DNA of 64,000 bases from CAZCAC01 sp964496575 (lineage in GTDB: Bacteria > Planctomycetota > UBA1135 > GCA-002686595): positions 66,450 through 130,449 of the forward strand of contig CAZCAC010000006.1 in assembly GCA_964496575.1 (NCBI GenBank). The letters run 5' to 3'. Below the pieces are notes generated by a model. The model worked only from the letters and a program-made list of their open reading frames with translations, was not told the origin of the DNA and ran no database searches. Position 1 is the stretch's first letter; the number at the start of each line of letters is the position of its first letter. Of the stretch, positions 19,001-27,419 are shown piece by piece. Both the position numbers and the translations under genes were made by a program.

Positions 19001-19151
19001 CTCGCCCCGACACGTCCGGTGCATCCATGGTGGGACCGGGAAGCGCCGGATCACTCTGTCCGATGTGTACCTCGGATAGAAGGAACCAGAGGAGGCCGAG
19101 CGCCGCCAGGAGCAGACCGGCGACGAGCGCGAGGGACTTGCGGACCGACAT
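16050..19151 (-). CDS. Large membrane-anchored protein of carboxypeptidase-regulatory-like domains (copy A)
   Basis: 1033 residues. The N-terminus is a single signal anchor (about 6-27, basic SVRK before it), so the rest lies outside the cytoplasmic membrane. The remainder is a string of about eight beta-sandwich modules of the CarboxypepD_reg type, each with a G-x-V-x-x-x-x-G-x-P core: for example LRGRVIDDTGAPL, LSGVVVDPRGNPVAGAEV, IAGTVLGPDGRPATQVFV and ITGVVTSSDGGPVKRVWI. No catalytic motif is visible; a structural or ligand-binding surface role is likely. It is colinear with the protein encoded at 20737-23829, from the anchor to the matching tails ASSRADLVIVE/ATSRADLVISE. No clear Shine-Dalgarno precedes the ATG. 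Confidence 0.85.
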   Translation of the reverse strand: MSVRKSLALVAGLLLAALGLLWFLLSEVHIGQSDPALPGPTMDAPDVSGRGTRVSALPSVTPLGSAIEEENATEPEREAVALAKAGSGGFTIPTDAQWIEGRVIFPEGTPPDEALRVEASGQRFTNRRKSPNKHTVHVEPDGRFRVAFGARTTWGKLSLQGRYLYLEENRNVDLKTQIGEVVLEPLLGGAITGAMLLPSGRVTRENVHWRVVLGAQCWDSERGMVRHVTRPARDGSFEIGGLPPGPDYRLDLRSRVFVGQQLPGITVSPGEVTQANPTLIRGVRLAGRVVDEDGKGLKGVGLKVEILVARGRQHPTDWNPARTAEDGTFEFTGLQAGETTLTILVGGEVARVEKMGHLRPGEVRENLHFKVKAGLEITGRVLWPDGTPAVGAAVRAQPVLGEDEDYLRVRRFTGKADSQGNFRFSGLADRPMMVIATARREPPPRATGGGADGAPKRRRRAPDEQPWKGTRMDVLPRTEGLIVILSPGETLRGRVIDDTGAPLTGFRLTAEPRSHKSGWEHLDGPGLIGQTSRDENGRFELTGLDEGVWLIRLVRKGIIVPEPKTVMIPTDAPLELVVVRAARLSGVVVDPRGNPVAGAEVDMDLQRGWTTSTGIRVAITDGEGRFERSDAPVGSLALSANASGWAPSPKLELEGGPGEAHENLLLALRAGARLTGKVHPSEQPLAGRRIVVDGQGDLDFWEGARSDDQGWFSIEGLPPGEFRVTLEPPSDEDPGGDWRLTYARRREVTVTLAEGGSAHVVLGGVHTGAIIVHGRVTVGGREMDGLVVGCSQHDFYAAAIRDELGNYELKLNDPGPHWFSIGRPGGNDAQFRRDIGEEKSQREDFDLPVASIAGTVLGPDGRPATQVFVALDRAEGPAGHGLEVGEQSSDAGGSFRFEFVPPGRYRLRAGGPDWRGKDTGLATTVVDDVVLEEGESLEGLVVELRPGGSITGVVTSSDGGPVKRVWITVKDSSGRLVAGAEVECSLVDGSYVLPGIPAGTFSISGETTTGQSGEVTVRVAVGASSRADLVIVE

Positions 19152-19403
19152 GCCAGAAGCCCAGACCGGGCAAGTGCGGGACAGGGCTCGGTCTTCAGTG
19201 TAGGGGCTCGGTGGATTCGTGGCCCAGGCAAGCCCGGCATCTCGACGCGTGGTGTGCTGGGCCGCCCCATCGAGGCGCTCTCGCGATTCCGTCCCACGGC
19301 CCCCCATTGGCCCCTGATGACGGCAGATTCCGCATGGAATATTCGGCAAATTGTGGATTTTTGTTGCGGCACATCCTGGATTTAGGGGCCTCGAAGGCCC
19401 ACC

Positions 19404-20666
19404 ATGGGAGCCATGGAGGTCAGCCTCTATCCCCGAGCCATCGATCGGGTCGTGGCGGATGAGTTGCTGCCCGTGTTCCCCGCGATCCTGCTCGTGGGCC
19501 CGCGGGGGAGCGGCAAATCCACGTCGATGACTGCGCTGGCGGACACGGTCCTGGACCTCTCGGAGCCGGGGACTCGGCTGGCCGCTGCGGAGGATCCCGA
19601 TGGGACCCTGTCGGCAGGGAGAGGCACGGTGCTGATCGATGAGTGGCAAGAGGCACCCGAGATCCTGGGGGCGGTGAAGCGAGCAGTCGATCGTGACCCG
19701 GCCAGAACGCCGGGTCGGTTCATCGTCACCGGGTCCGTCCGGGCCGCTCACCAGGCAGCGACGTGGCCTGGGACGGGCCGGCTGATTCGGCTGCGCATGT
19801 ACGGGCTGACTCAGGCGGAGCTGGGGGGCGATCGCGACTACAACCCGATCGATGCCCTCTTCGCTATGGAACAGCCGGTGTTCCGGGCCAGCCGCCTCTC
19901 TCGAGGGGACTACCTCGAGAGAATCGTCGCCGGGCGTTTTCCGTCGGTCGTCAAGCTGAGTGGAAGGAACCGGTCGAGGTGGTTCGGTGCCTACATCGAA
20001 CAGCTTGTCGAGCGTGATGCCCGGCAGCTCTCCGAGCACAAGCCACGCCCCAACTTGGTTCGCTCCGTGCTGGCCTCCTGCGCCGCAAGGACCGGGCAGG
20101 AGCTCAACAAGAGTGCGACAGCTGCTGACGCGGGTGTCGACTACCGGAGTGCGGAGCGAATCATCGGGCTGCTGGAGGACCTCTCCATCGTCCTGCGTGT
20201 GCCGGCCTGGCACGCCAAGCGACTGAAACGGCTCACGCTGTCTCCGAAGATCCACCTGACGGATTCGGGGATGGCCGCCTACCTGCTCAATGTGGGCGCT
20301 CAGGAACTGGGGCGTTCTCCGGCTCTGATCGGACCGATGTTCGAGTCGTTCGTCGTTGCCGAGCTCGCCGCACATCTCGAAACGGCAGCCGAAGAGACAG
20401 GCCTGTTTCACCTTCGGAATCGCGATGGACGGGAGGTCGACGTGGTTCTCGAGAGCCACGGCCGCATCGTCGGGCTGGAGGTCAAGTCATCGAGCAAGGT
20501 CGATCGATCGGATGCCAAGGGACTGATCTGGCTCAGGGATCGGATCGGAGAGCCCTTTCACTTTGGAGCAGTCCTCTACTCGGGGGCCCTCCCCTTCCGG
20601 CTCGTCGATCGCATCTGGGCATTGCCGATCAGCGCTCTCTGGCAGGGGGGTACCGTCCGAGAATAG
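19404..20666 (+). CDS. AAA_14/DUF4143-type ATP-binding protein
   Basis: 420 residues. Walker A GPRGSGKS at about 32-39, Walker B VLIDEWQEAPE at about 76, a winged-helix stretch in the middle, and a C-terminal DUF4143 domain with a PD-(D/E)XK-like core (GREVDVVLESHG then VGLEVKSSS, about 343-362). This family is abundant, patchily distributed and usually found in accessory DNA; its role is not established. GAAGG lies 7 nt before ATG 19404. It is transcribed against both flanking paralogous genes and sits exactly between them, suggesting insertion after or during their duplication. An AT-richer patch at about 19335-19385 probably contains its promoter. Confidence 0.88.
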   Translation: MGAMEVSLYPRAIDRVVADELLPVFPAILLVGPRGSGKSTSMTALADTVLDLSEPGTRLAAAEDPDGTLSAGRGTVLIDEWQEAPEILGAVKRAVDRDPARTPGRFIVTGSVRAAHQAATWPGTGRLIRLRMYGLTQAELGGDRDYNPIDALFAMEQPVFRASRLSRGDYLERIVAGRFPSVVKLSGRNRSRWFGAYIEQLVERDARQLSEHKPRPNLVRSVLASCAARTGQELNKSATAADAGVDYRSAERIIGLLEDLSIVLRVPAWHAKRLKRLTLSPKIHLTDSGMAAYLLNVGAQELGRSPALIGPMFESFVVAELAAHLETAAEETGLFHLRNRDGREVDVVLESHGRIVGLEVKSSSKVDRSDAKGLIWLRDRIGEPFHFGAVLYSGALPFRLVDRIWALPISALWQGGTVRE

Positions 20667-20736
20667 CACCGACCGTCCGCTTGCGCCGGTGCATGGACTT
20701 ACGTCGTCCCGAGCGGGGTGTTTCCCTCGTTCGCAG

Positions 20737-23700
20737 CTACTCCGAGATCACCAGATCCGCGCGTGAGGTCGCCCCGGCGGAGACCTTCACCGTCACGGGC
20801 ACCGACTCACCGACTTGCGTCCTGCCGGAGACGGTGATCGTCCCCTCGGGAATCCCGGACAAGACGTAGACTCCGTCGTCGGGATTGCAGTGGACTCCGG
20901 TCTGCGCGACCTCCTGCCCGCTCCCGTCCTTCACCGTGAACCAGACGTATTCCGCCGGGCTGCCGTCGGAGTGAGTCACCACTCCGGTCAGGATTCCGCC
21001 GGGGTGCAGCTCGATCACCAGGCCGTTCAGGGCCTGTCCTTCCTCGAGCACCAGCTCCTCGGTCACGACGCTGGTGAGGTTGACATTTCCATCGCGCCAG
21101 TCGGGGCCCCCGGCGCGCAAGCGGTAGCGCCCCGGCTTCAGGAATCCGAAGCGGAAGGAGCCGTCGCTGTCGCTCTCGTGGCTCGCGACGTGGTGACCGT
21201 CGCCCGTCTTCTCGTCCATTCGCTCCAGCACGACGGAGGTCTTCGCGACCGGCTGGGCGTCCGACCCCAGCACGATCCCCGCGATCGAGCCGACCGCCAG
21301 GTCGAAGTCCACTCGCTGGCTCGCCTCTTCGCCGAGCTCGCGGCTGAAGGTCGCGCGGTCGCCATCGCGGGCGGTGACCGAGAACCAGTAGGAGCCCGGA
21401 CTGGTCACCTTCAGCTCGTAGTTGCCGAACTCGTCGCAGGCCGCCGCCGTGTTGAACTCGTTCGCCCCACACCGCACGACGAGGTCCGGCATCGGTTCGC
21501 CACCGACCGTCACCCGCCCATGGACGAGGATCGCCGAAGCGGACGGCTCGCCGAGCACCACGTGAGCGGTGCCGCCCTCGGTCATGGTGACGACCGCCTT
21601 GTGCTGCTGGGCAGAATACAGCCGGCGGTCTTCTTCCCCCTCGGCGCCGCGCGGGGGATCGACCCGGACGTTGAACTCACCCGGCGGCAGGCCCTCGAAG
21701 CTGAACCGACCCTGGCTGTCGCTGTACGTCGATTCCCAGAAGCTCACTCCCTGGCGGCCCGACACGTAGACCCGGCGACCGGCGACCGGCTTCGCCGAGG
21801 CGTGGATCTCTCCGGTCAGCCGAGCGCCGGGACGCAGCACGAGCAGCAAACCCTCGCGCTCTTCTCCCGGACCCACCTCGAGCTCGAGAGCATCCGACCG
21901 GGCCCAACCGGGAGCCTCTGCGTAGAGCGACAACGAGCCCGGCGGCGCATCGTCCACCGTGAAGCCGCCGTCGCTGTGAGCCGTGGTCGTGATGCTGAAG
22001 ATGGTCCCTTGCGGCCCGGTCCGGTGGCTCAGGTCGATCTCCGCCCCACCCACCGGCTGGCCGCTCGGGTCCTGGACCACTCCGACGAGGCGAACGGATC
22101 GCCTGACTCGCAGGTCGAGCGGGACGTCGGTCGGGATCGTCACCACGACCGGGTCGGTGCCGACGAAACCGTTCCCGGAGACGCTGACTCGCCACTCTCC
22201 GGCACTGAGCCCGGCCAGCACGAACTCACCGTTGTCGTCGCGCGCACGACCGCTGATCTGACGCGACCAGTCGAAGTTCGGGATTCCGCCCCCCTCCTCT
22301 CGTGGAGTCGCCTGCACCTGGTAGCTGGTCACCGGCGCACCGGTGTCGTCGGTGACTCGCCCGCGCAGGGTGTCACCCGGCGTGAGGATCACGATCACGC
22401 TCTCGTCGCCGGGGGTGAGGTCCTTCTGCTCACCCTTCCAGATCGGGCCCCTCCGGGTGCGTCGCTTCTTCCCCGAGGAATCGCCGGCTCCGGCTCCCTC
22501 GTCGCGGATCGGGAGCTCGCGCCGCGCGGAGGCGGACAAGAACGCCGGCCGTGCCTCGAGTCCGGTGATGCGGAAGTTCCCCTCGCCGTCGGTCTTGGCG
22601 TGGAACTCGCGAGCGTTCCAGGAGTCCTCGTCCTCGGCGAGGACGTGCTGCACCTTCACCATGGCGCCCACCGCCGGCGTGCCATCGGGCCAGACCACGC
22701 TTCCGCCGAGCGCCAGGCCGGCACTCACCTGGTAGTGGAGGTCGTCTCGATCCTCGCCGGCCTCGAACGAACCCAGCTCCACGACTCGCTCGGAGCACCC
22801 CTCGGCTCGGATGCGAAGGGTGGCCGTCCCGGGCTGGAGCCCGGTGAACTCGAACGCACCATTCTCGGTGGAACGTCTCTGGAGGTGGGTCGTCGAGCTG
22901 CGCTCCTCCGTCTCGACGTGATTCTCGAGCTCCAGCTCGGCACCCTCCAGCCCCACACCATCGGTTCCGGTGATCCGCCCCGCTAGGCGCACGCCCCGGA
23001 CCAGGGTGAGCTCGATCTCGGTGATCTCGCCGGCGGCGACCACGAGCCCCTCCTTCCAGCTGTCGGAGAAGATCGTCGAGGAGAGGTCGAGGTGGTACTT
23101 GCCGCCGGGGGGCAAGCCGGTGATCTCGAAGCGTCCGTCAAGGCCAGGCTTCGAGTTGCGCCGCACCCGGTTCCGGCCCGATCCCCAGTTCTGCGCCGCC
23201 AGCATCACGCTCTCGAACGTCTCCTCGGAGGCGATCTCCCCGGGCGGCAGCAGCAGTTTCCCCGCGATCATTCCACCCAGGAGAGGCTCGAGCGTCACCT
23301 CGCCATCCTGCTTCTTCAGATCGACCTTCTGCTTTCCCTCGAGGTAGAGGAAACGCCCGGACATGCCGATGAACCCCTTCTTCGTCGCGGCGCTGAAGGC
23401 GACCCGGAAGCGGCCGTCGGACTCGACGTCGACCTTGTGTCGGCGCGGCGACTTGCGGTCCTTGGTGAAGCGCCGGCCGCTGGCTTCCACGCTGAGCTGT
23501 TCGTCGAACGGGGTGCCGGCGGGGAAGATCACCCTCCCCTCTACCCACTGGGCGTCGCCCGGAATCGCGAAGCCCCCCTTCTCCGTCTCTGCGAACGCCA
23601 CCGCTTCGCGCTCCGGCTCGCTCGCCTCGCTCACCGGCTCGGGGCGCGGCTCCGGAGGCGGGAGTAGCTCGGCGCTGCCGTCGCGGGAGACCTCTGGACC

Positions 23701-23829
23701 TTCCGATCCGGGCCCCGACAGCGCCGGCTCTCTCGACCCCGCGGATGGCTCGGAGAAGGTGTACCAGAGCACGCCGAGAGCGGCGAGGAGCAGGAAGGTG
23801 ACTAGCGCGAGAAGCGGTCGGATCGACAT
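20737..23829 (-). CDS. Large membrane-anchored protein of carboxypeptidase-regulatory-like domains (copy B)
   Basis: 1030 residues, paralogue of the protein at 16050-19151. The order is the same: signal anchor (about 5-25), a Pro/Glu-rich linker, the GDAQWVEGRVIFPAGTPFDE opening (GTDAQWIEGRVIF-like in copy A), then about eight CarboxypepD_reg-type beta-sandwiches (LRGRVTDDTGAPVTSYQV, LVGVVQDPSGQPVGGAEI, IAGIVLGSDAQPVAKTSV, LTGVVTHSDGSPAEYVWF). The near-equal length and identical domain order show a whole-gene duplication followed by divergence. No enzyme motif is seen. No obvious Shine-Dalgarno precedes the ATG. It is divergent from the lipoprotein gene at 24037. Confidence 0.85.
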   Translation of the reverse strand: MSIRPLLALVTFLLLAALGVLWYTFSEPSAGSREPALSGPGSEGPEVSRDGSAELLPPPEPRPEPVSEASEPEREAVAFAETEKGGFAIPGDAQWVEGRVIFPAGTPFDEQLSVEASGRRFTKDRKSPRRHKVDVESDGRFRVAFSAATKKGFIGMSGRFLYLEGKQKVDLKKQDGEVTLEPLLGGMIAGKLLLPPGEIASEETFESVMLAAQNWGSGRNRVRRNSKPGLDGRFEITGLPPGGKYHLDLSSTIFSDSWKEGLVVAAGEITEIELTLVRGVRLAGRITGTDGVGLEGAELELENHVETEERSSTTHLQRRSTENGAFEFTGLQPGTATLRIRAEGCSERVVELGSFEAGEDRDDLHYQVSAGLALGGSVVWPDGTPAVGAMVKVQHVLAEDEDSWNAREFHAKTDGEGNFRITGLEARPAFLSASARRELPIRDEGAGAGDSSGKKRRTRRGPIWKGEQKDLTPGDESVIVILTPGDTLRGRVTDDTGAPVTSYQVQATPREEGGGIPNFDWSRQISGRARDDNGEFVLAGLSAGEWRVSVSGNGFVGTDPVVVTIPTDVPLDLRVRRSVRLVGVVQDPSGQPVGGAEIDLSHRTGPQGTIFSITTTAHSDGGFTVDDAPPGSLSLYAEAPGWARSDALELEVGPGEEREGLLLVLRPGARLTGEIHASAKPVAGRRVYVSGRQGVSFWESTYSDSQGRFSFEGLPPGEFNVRVDPPRGAEGEEDRRLYSAQQHKAVVTMTEGGTAHVVLGEPSASAILVHGRVTVGGEPMPDLVVRCGANEFNTAAACDEFGNYELKVTSPGSYWFSVTARDGDRATFSRELGEEASQRVDFDLAVGSIAGIVLGSDAQPVAKTSVVLERMDEKTGDGHHVASHESDSDGSFRFGFLKPGRYRLRAGGPDWRDGNVNLTSVVTEELVLEEGQALNGLVIELHPGGILTGVVTHSDGSPAEYVWFTVKDGSGQEVAQTGVHCNPDDGVYVLSGIPEGTITVSGRTQVGESVPVTVKVSAGATSRADLVISE

Positions 23830-24036
23830 CGTGAGAACACCGCCCGGTGAGGCTCGGGACGCGGATGACCCAAGATAACGCCCGTGGGACCGGGCGAATT
23901 CGGGCAATCCCGGCGTTTCCGCCGCCGACCGGGCGCCCCGATCCGGATCGGGGCGAGGAACGCGGTGTGACCCGACCGCCGGGCGGGGCCAGCTTCGTCG
24001 ACCCCCTCGCCCCTCCCCAGCATCGAGGATCCTTCC

Positions 24037-24522
24037 ATGTGGCATCGGCTCGACGATCGCGCACCTCGCGGACCGCTCACCCTCGCGGTGCTCCTCTCGT
24101 CGTTTCCCTTGCTCGCTCCGGGGTGTGCCGCCCCGGAGACTTCGGCGGAAGAGCCTCCGGCGGCCGGTCCAGAGCAGAAGATCGAGCGCGCAGAGCCCTG
24201 GCGGGCGGAGGAAGCCAACAAGAACGCCCGGGCGAAGCGGATCGAGGCCGAGCTCCGGACGCTGAGCGAGGACCATCCGTGGGCTGGTGTGTACCAGTGC
24301 GGCGACGGCTACGGGGTGAACGTCTGGATCTGGCTCGCCCCGGAGAACGGCTTCGCGTACCAGTACCGGGGCTCTCGCGACTTCATCGACCTGAATCACG
24401 GTGAGGTCGTCGAGGTCGGTCCGGAGAACTCGACGGCGAAGTACCGCTTCCTCGCCAGTCCGCGTCAGCTCGGGTGGGTGGATCCGAGCACCGGGTTGAC
24501 CGTTTCGACGTCGCGGCTGTAG
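24037..24522 (+). CDS. Small lipoprotein, unknown function
   Basis: 161 residues. A lipoprotein signal ends in LAPGC with C30 as the lipid attachment site; the mature part begins with an Ala/Glu/Pro-rich linker, a charged helical segment and a small domain with aromatic residues (HPWAGVYQCGDGYGVNVWIW, then FAYQYRGSRDF). The last part resembles small beta-barrel lipoproteins that report an amount or state of a substrate, but no family is recognised. It starts 207 nt from the divergent copy-B gene. Confidence 0.7.
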   Translation: MWHRLDDRAPRGPLTLAVLLSSFPLLAPGCAAPETSAEEPPAAGPEQKIERAEPWRAEEANKNARAKRIEAELRTLSEDHPWAGVYQCGDGYGVNVWIWLAPENGFAYQYRGSRDFIDLNHGEVVEVGPENSTAKYRFLASPRQLGWVDPSTGLTVSTSRL

Positions 24523-24705
24523 ACGGACTACCCCCCCTCCTCGTTTCCGGATCGTTCGCGAGGTTGTCGCGCGGCAAACGCGCGCCTGTTTCCGGATACA
24601 ATGCCGGGGCTCACGGCCTCCACCGTCAACCCTCCCGACGGGTGGCGGTCGGCCACCACCCGGCTCTTCCGCCCAGGGCGACCGTCCATCGCGCCCCCTC
24701 AATCC

Positions 24706-26226
24706 ATGTTCGCTCGCCTCCTGCTTTCACTGCTTGCCCTGCTGAGCTTCTCCCTGGTCACTGCCTCCGCCGCCCCCCAGGAGTGGCCGTTCGGCAACGA
24801 CCCAGAGGACCCTCGCGCCCGCAATCGCGACCTCTACAACCTGGGACTCCTCGGCGCCAAGGCCACTGACGCGATCCGCGGCGAGCCGCAACCCGGCACT
24901 GGCCTGCAGCGCTTCGAGGGCGTGGTGGAGGAGGTTCCCGATCACGGTCCGAAGAAGCTGCGCATCGAGTGCCTCTTCCCCGAGGGCCCGGCGGCCGTGG
25001 CCGGACTCCGGGTGGGAGACGTGGTGGTCGGCCTCGGCTCGAAGGAGTTCAAGGACGGCTACTTCGCGCCGCTCTCCAAGGCGCTGATCGGCGCGGCCTC
25101 GGCGAAGAAGCCGAAGGAGATAACGCTGCGCGTCGAGCGAGAGGGGGAGCGCGGAGTGCTGAAGATCGCCGTGCCGATCGAACCGCTCGACAGGCTTCTG
25201 GCGAAACCGACAAGACCGGAAGCACGCACCCTCCTCGCCGCGCGTGCGCTCGACTGGCTCGCGGAGCAGCAGGGCGAGGACGGCGGTTTCCCGCAGACCC
25301 TCGGCGGGATGAACGGCGCCGTGGTCCAGACCTGCATGGCGGGACTGGCCTGGATCGCCGGCGGCTCGAGCCTGGAGAGCGAGCCGCACTCGGAGAACCT
25401 GGCGAAGGCCCTCACCTTCGTCGACGCGAACGTCGGCGCGAAGTCCGCGCTGAGCGCTCAGGCGGGCTCGAACTGGAGTCAGGTGAACTGGGGCTGGGTG
25501 CACGCGGGGATCTTCCTCGGGGAGCTGCACCATGCCTCGCCGAACGAGGAGCTCGGGGTGGCGCTCCAGCGCATCGTCGACACGATCCAGGGGAACCAGG
25601 AAGCGAGCGGCGGCTACGCGCACGGTCCCGGAGGGCCCAACGCGCTCGGCTACGTCGAGCTGAACATCGTCGGCGGCCTGGCGCTTTGCGCGCTGGGACT
25701 CGGGCAGCAGGCCGGGTGCACGATCGACGAGGACAAGGTGGAGCGCTTGATGGCCTACATCGAGGCCTCGAGTGGCGATGGTGTGGGCTACTCGACCAAG
25801 GACGGGCAGCGTGGGATCGCCAACATCGGCCGCACCGCCTCCACCTGGCTCGGCTACCGCACGCTCGGCCAGGGGAAGAACAAGTTCGCCGCGCGCCTGG
25901 CCGGGTACGTGAAGCGCAATGCGGACGAGGTGCTGGGGGGCCACGCGAGCCTGATGCAGCACATCCTCTTCGCCGGCCTGGCGGCCCAGGCGCAGGGTGG
26001 TGCCGCGGAGAAGAGCTACTGGTCGACGATGGAGCGAGACATCGTCCTCGCCCTCTCGCCGGACGGTTCCTTCCAGCCGCGCCCCTGGGCGGAGAGCTTG
26101 CGGATGGCGAGCAACTCCGACGTCACCTTCGGGGAGGTCTGGACCACGGCGTGCTGGACCTGTGTCCTGGCGTGCCAGCCGCCGAAGAAGGGCTCGGGGG
26201 GCTTGCCGGCGCTGCTCGGGGATTGA
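24706..26226 (+). CDS. Secreted PDZ plus alpha/alpha-toroid protein (DUF6288-like)
   Basis: 506 residues from the ATG that begins a clear signal peptide (FARLLLSLLALLSFSLVTASA). A PDZ domain spans about 66-165 (FPEGPAAVAGLRVGDVVVGLG is its carboxylate-binding region). Residues about 170-490 repeat helical hairpins with the toroid pattern (ALDWLAEQQGEDGGFPQ, then GSNWSQVNWGWVHAGIFLGE, then LGYVELNIVGGLALCALG) seen in prenyltransferase/terpene-cyclase-like and complement-like barrels. No catalytic DxDD or metal-site motif is evident, so binding or scaffolding outside the cell is more likely than terpene chemistry. A -10-like TACAAT occurs at 24597-24602. Confidence 0.8.
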   Translation: MFARLLLSLLALLSFSLVTASAAPQEWPFGNDPEDPRARNRDLYNLGLLGAKATDAIRGEPQPGTGLQRFEGVVEEVPDHGPKKLRIECLFPEGPAAVAGLRVGDVVVGLGSKEFKDGYFAPLSKALIGAASAKKPKEITLRVEREGERGVLKIAVPIEPLDRLLAKPTRPEARTLLAARALDWLAEQQGEDGGFPQTLGGMNGAVVQTCMAGLAWIAGGSSLESEPHSENLAKALTFVDANVGAKSALSAQAGSNWSQVNWGWVHAGIFLGELHHASPNEELGVALQRIVDTIQGNQEASGGYAHGPGGPNALGYVELNIVGGLALCALGLGQQAGCTIDEDKVERLMAYIEASSGDGVGYSTKDGQRGIANIGRTASTWLGYRTLGQGKNKFAARLAGYVKRNADEVLGGHASLMQHILFAGLAAQAQGGAAEKSYWSTMERDIVLALSPDGSFQPRPWAESLRMASNSDVTFGEVWTTACWTCVLACQPPKKGSGGLPALLGD

Positions 26227-26423
26227 GCCCCTCTCCGCACTCGCTCCGGAACTGCGCATCCTGGCAGGGCTCGCGGCCCGCGGCATCTCGGACCGGGGCG
26301 AAGCCGGGATGGGTTTCGACATCTGGTGTCCGCCGGTATCATCGATCTCGATGCAGGGCTCCGTCGCCGCGAGCTCGCCGGCGGAGCGCCAGACCGTCCA
26401 CTCCGGAGGGAAAGGATTACGTC

Positions 26424-27392
26424 ATGCGATTCGCACTCACTCTCGCCGCCGCCCTCACCGCCTCCACCGCCGCCCATGCGCAGACGACCTGGCACGTTCC
26501 GGAGGACGTCTCGACGATCCAGGAAGCTATCGACGTGGCCGTGAGCGGGGACACGATCCTGGTCGCCCCGGGGACCTACTACGAGAACCTCGACATCCAG
26601 GGAGAAGTGCTCACTCTGAGGAGCCTCCACGGCCCGCGGGTCACGATCGTCGACGGCCAGGAGCTCGACTCGGTGGTCAAGTTCAGCGGCGGCGCGAACG
26701 GGGTACTGGACGGCTTCACCCTGCGTCATGGTTACGCGGACTTCGGGGGCGGGGGGATCAACTCCTACCAGTCGAGTCCGGCCATCCTCAACTGCATCGT
26801 CCGCGAGAACGAGGCGGGCTGGGCCTCCTGGGACATCGGTGTGCCGTCGTGGTCACAGGTGCAGTTCAGCAACTTCGGGAGCGCACCGGCGCTCAACGGC
26901 AACATCGACGCACCGCCCGAGTTCGTGAACGCGACCTCCCTGGACTTCCACCTCCGCTCGAGCTCTCCCTGCCGCGACGCCGGCCTGTCGACCGCGCCGG
27001 GCCTGCTCCCGACCGACTTCGAGGGGAACGACCGGGGCACGGGCGGCGTCGCGGACATGGGCGCCGACGAGTACGCGCCGCACCTGTACATGACGAGCGA
27101 TCCCTCGCCGGGCCAGATCGTGTCCTTCGTCGTCGTCGGCCTGCCCACGGGCACGCCCTGCTCCGCCTGGCTCAGCCCGTCGCTGATGCCGAATCCCCTG
27201 AGCACGATCTACGGCGACTTCTGGCTCGCGGGACGGCGCGTGACCCTCTTCAACGGGAAGCCGGTCGGCCCCGGCGATCTCCTGCGCGAGCTCTGGACCG
27301 TCCCCCCGTCGACTCCGGCTCCGTCGAACCTCTTCGCCCAGGGGCTCCTGGGGACCGGCTTCTCGGCGGTGGAGGCGGTGCGCGTGGAGTGA
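26424..27392 (+). CDS. Secreted parallel beta-helix protein, apparently short
   Basis: 322 residues with a signal peptide (about 1-19). The N-terminal part has the beta-helix opening common in Planctomycetota (WHVPEDVSTIQEAIDVAVSG, then DTILVAPGTYYENL, then LDGFTLRHGYADFGGGGI), followed by the closing phrase FHLRSSSPCRDAG and GVADMGADEY. Between ILNCIVRENEAG and the closing phrase only about one coil remains, whereas relatives usually carry many, so this looks like an internally shortened helix. A C-terminal ~100-residue domain (MTSDPSPGQIVSFVVVGLPT) follows. AAGGA lies 8 nt before the ATG. A carbohydrate-related role is typical for the fold but not shown. Confidence 0.8.
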   Translation: MRFALTLAAALTASTAAHAQTTWHVPEDVSTIQEAIDVAVSGDTILVAPGTYYENLDIQGEVLTLRSLHGPRVTIVDGQELDSVVKFSGGANGVLDGFTLRHGYADFGGGGINSYQSSPAILNCIVRENEAGWASWDIGVPSWSQVQFSNFGSAPALNGNIDAPPEFVNATSLDFHLRSSSPCRDAGLSTAPGLLPTDFEGNDRGTGGVADMGADEYAPHLYMTSDPSPGQIVSFVVVGLPTGTPCSAWLSPSLMPNPLSTIYGDFWLAGRRVTLFNGKPVGPGDLLRELWTVPPSTPAPSNLFAQGLLGTGFSAVEAVRVE

Positions 27393-27419
27393 CGGGGAGT
27401 GGGATCGAGCCCCTCCGCG

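Noticed and set aside
20666..20692. Terminator between the ATPase and copy-B genes (GCACCG/CGGTGC)
   Set aside because: The stem is only 6 bp with a 15-nt loop and no T-run; support is too weak for a feature.
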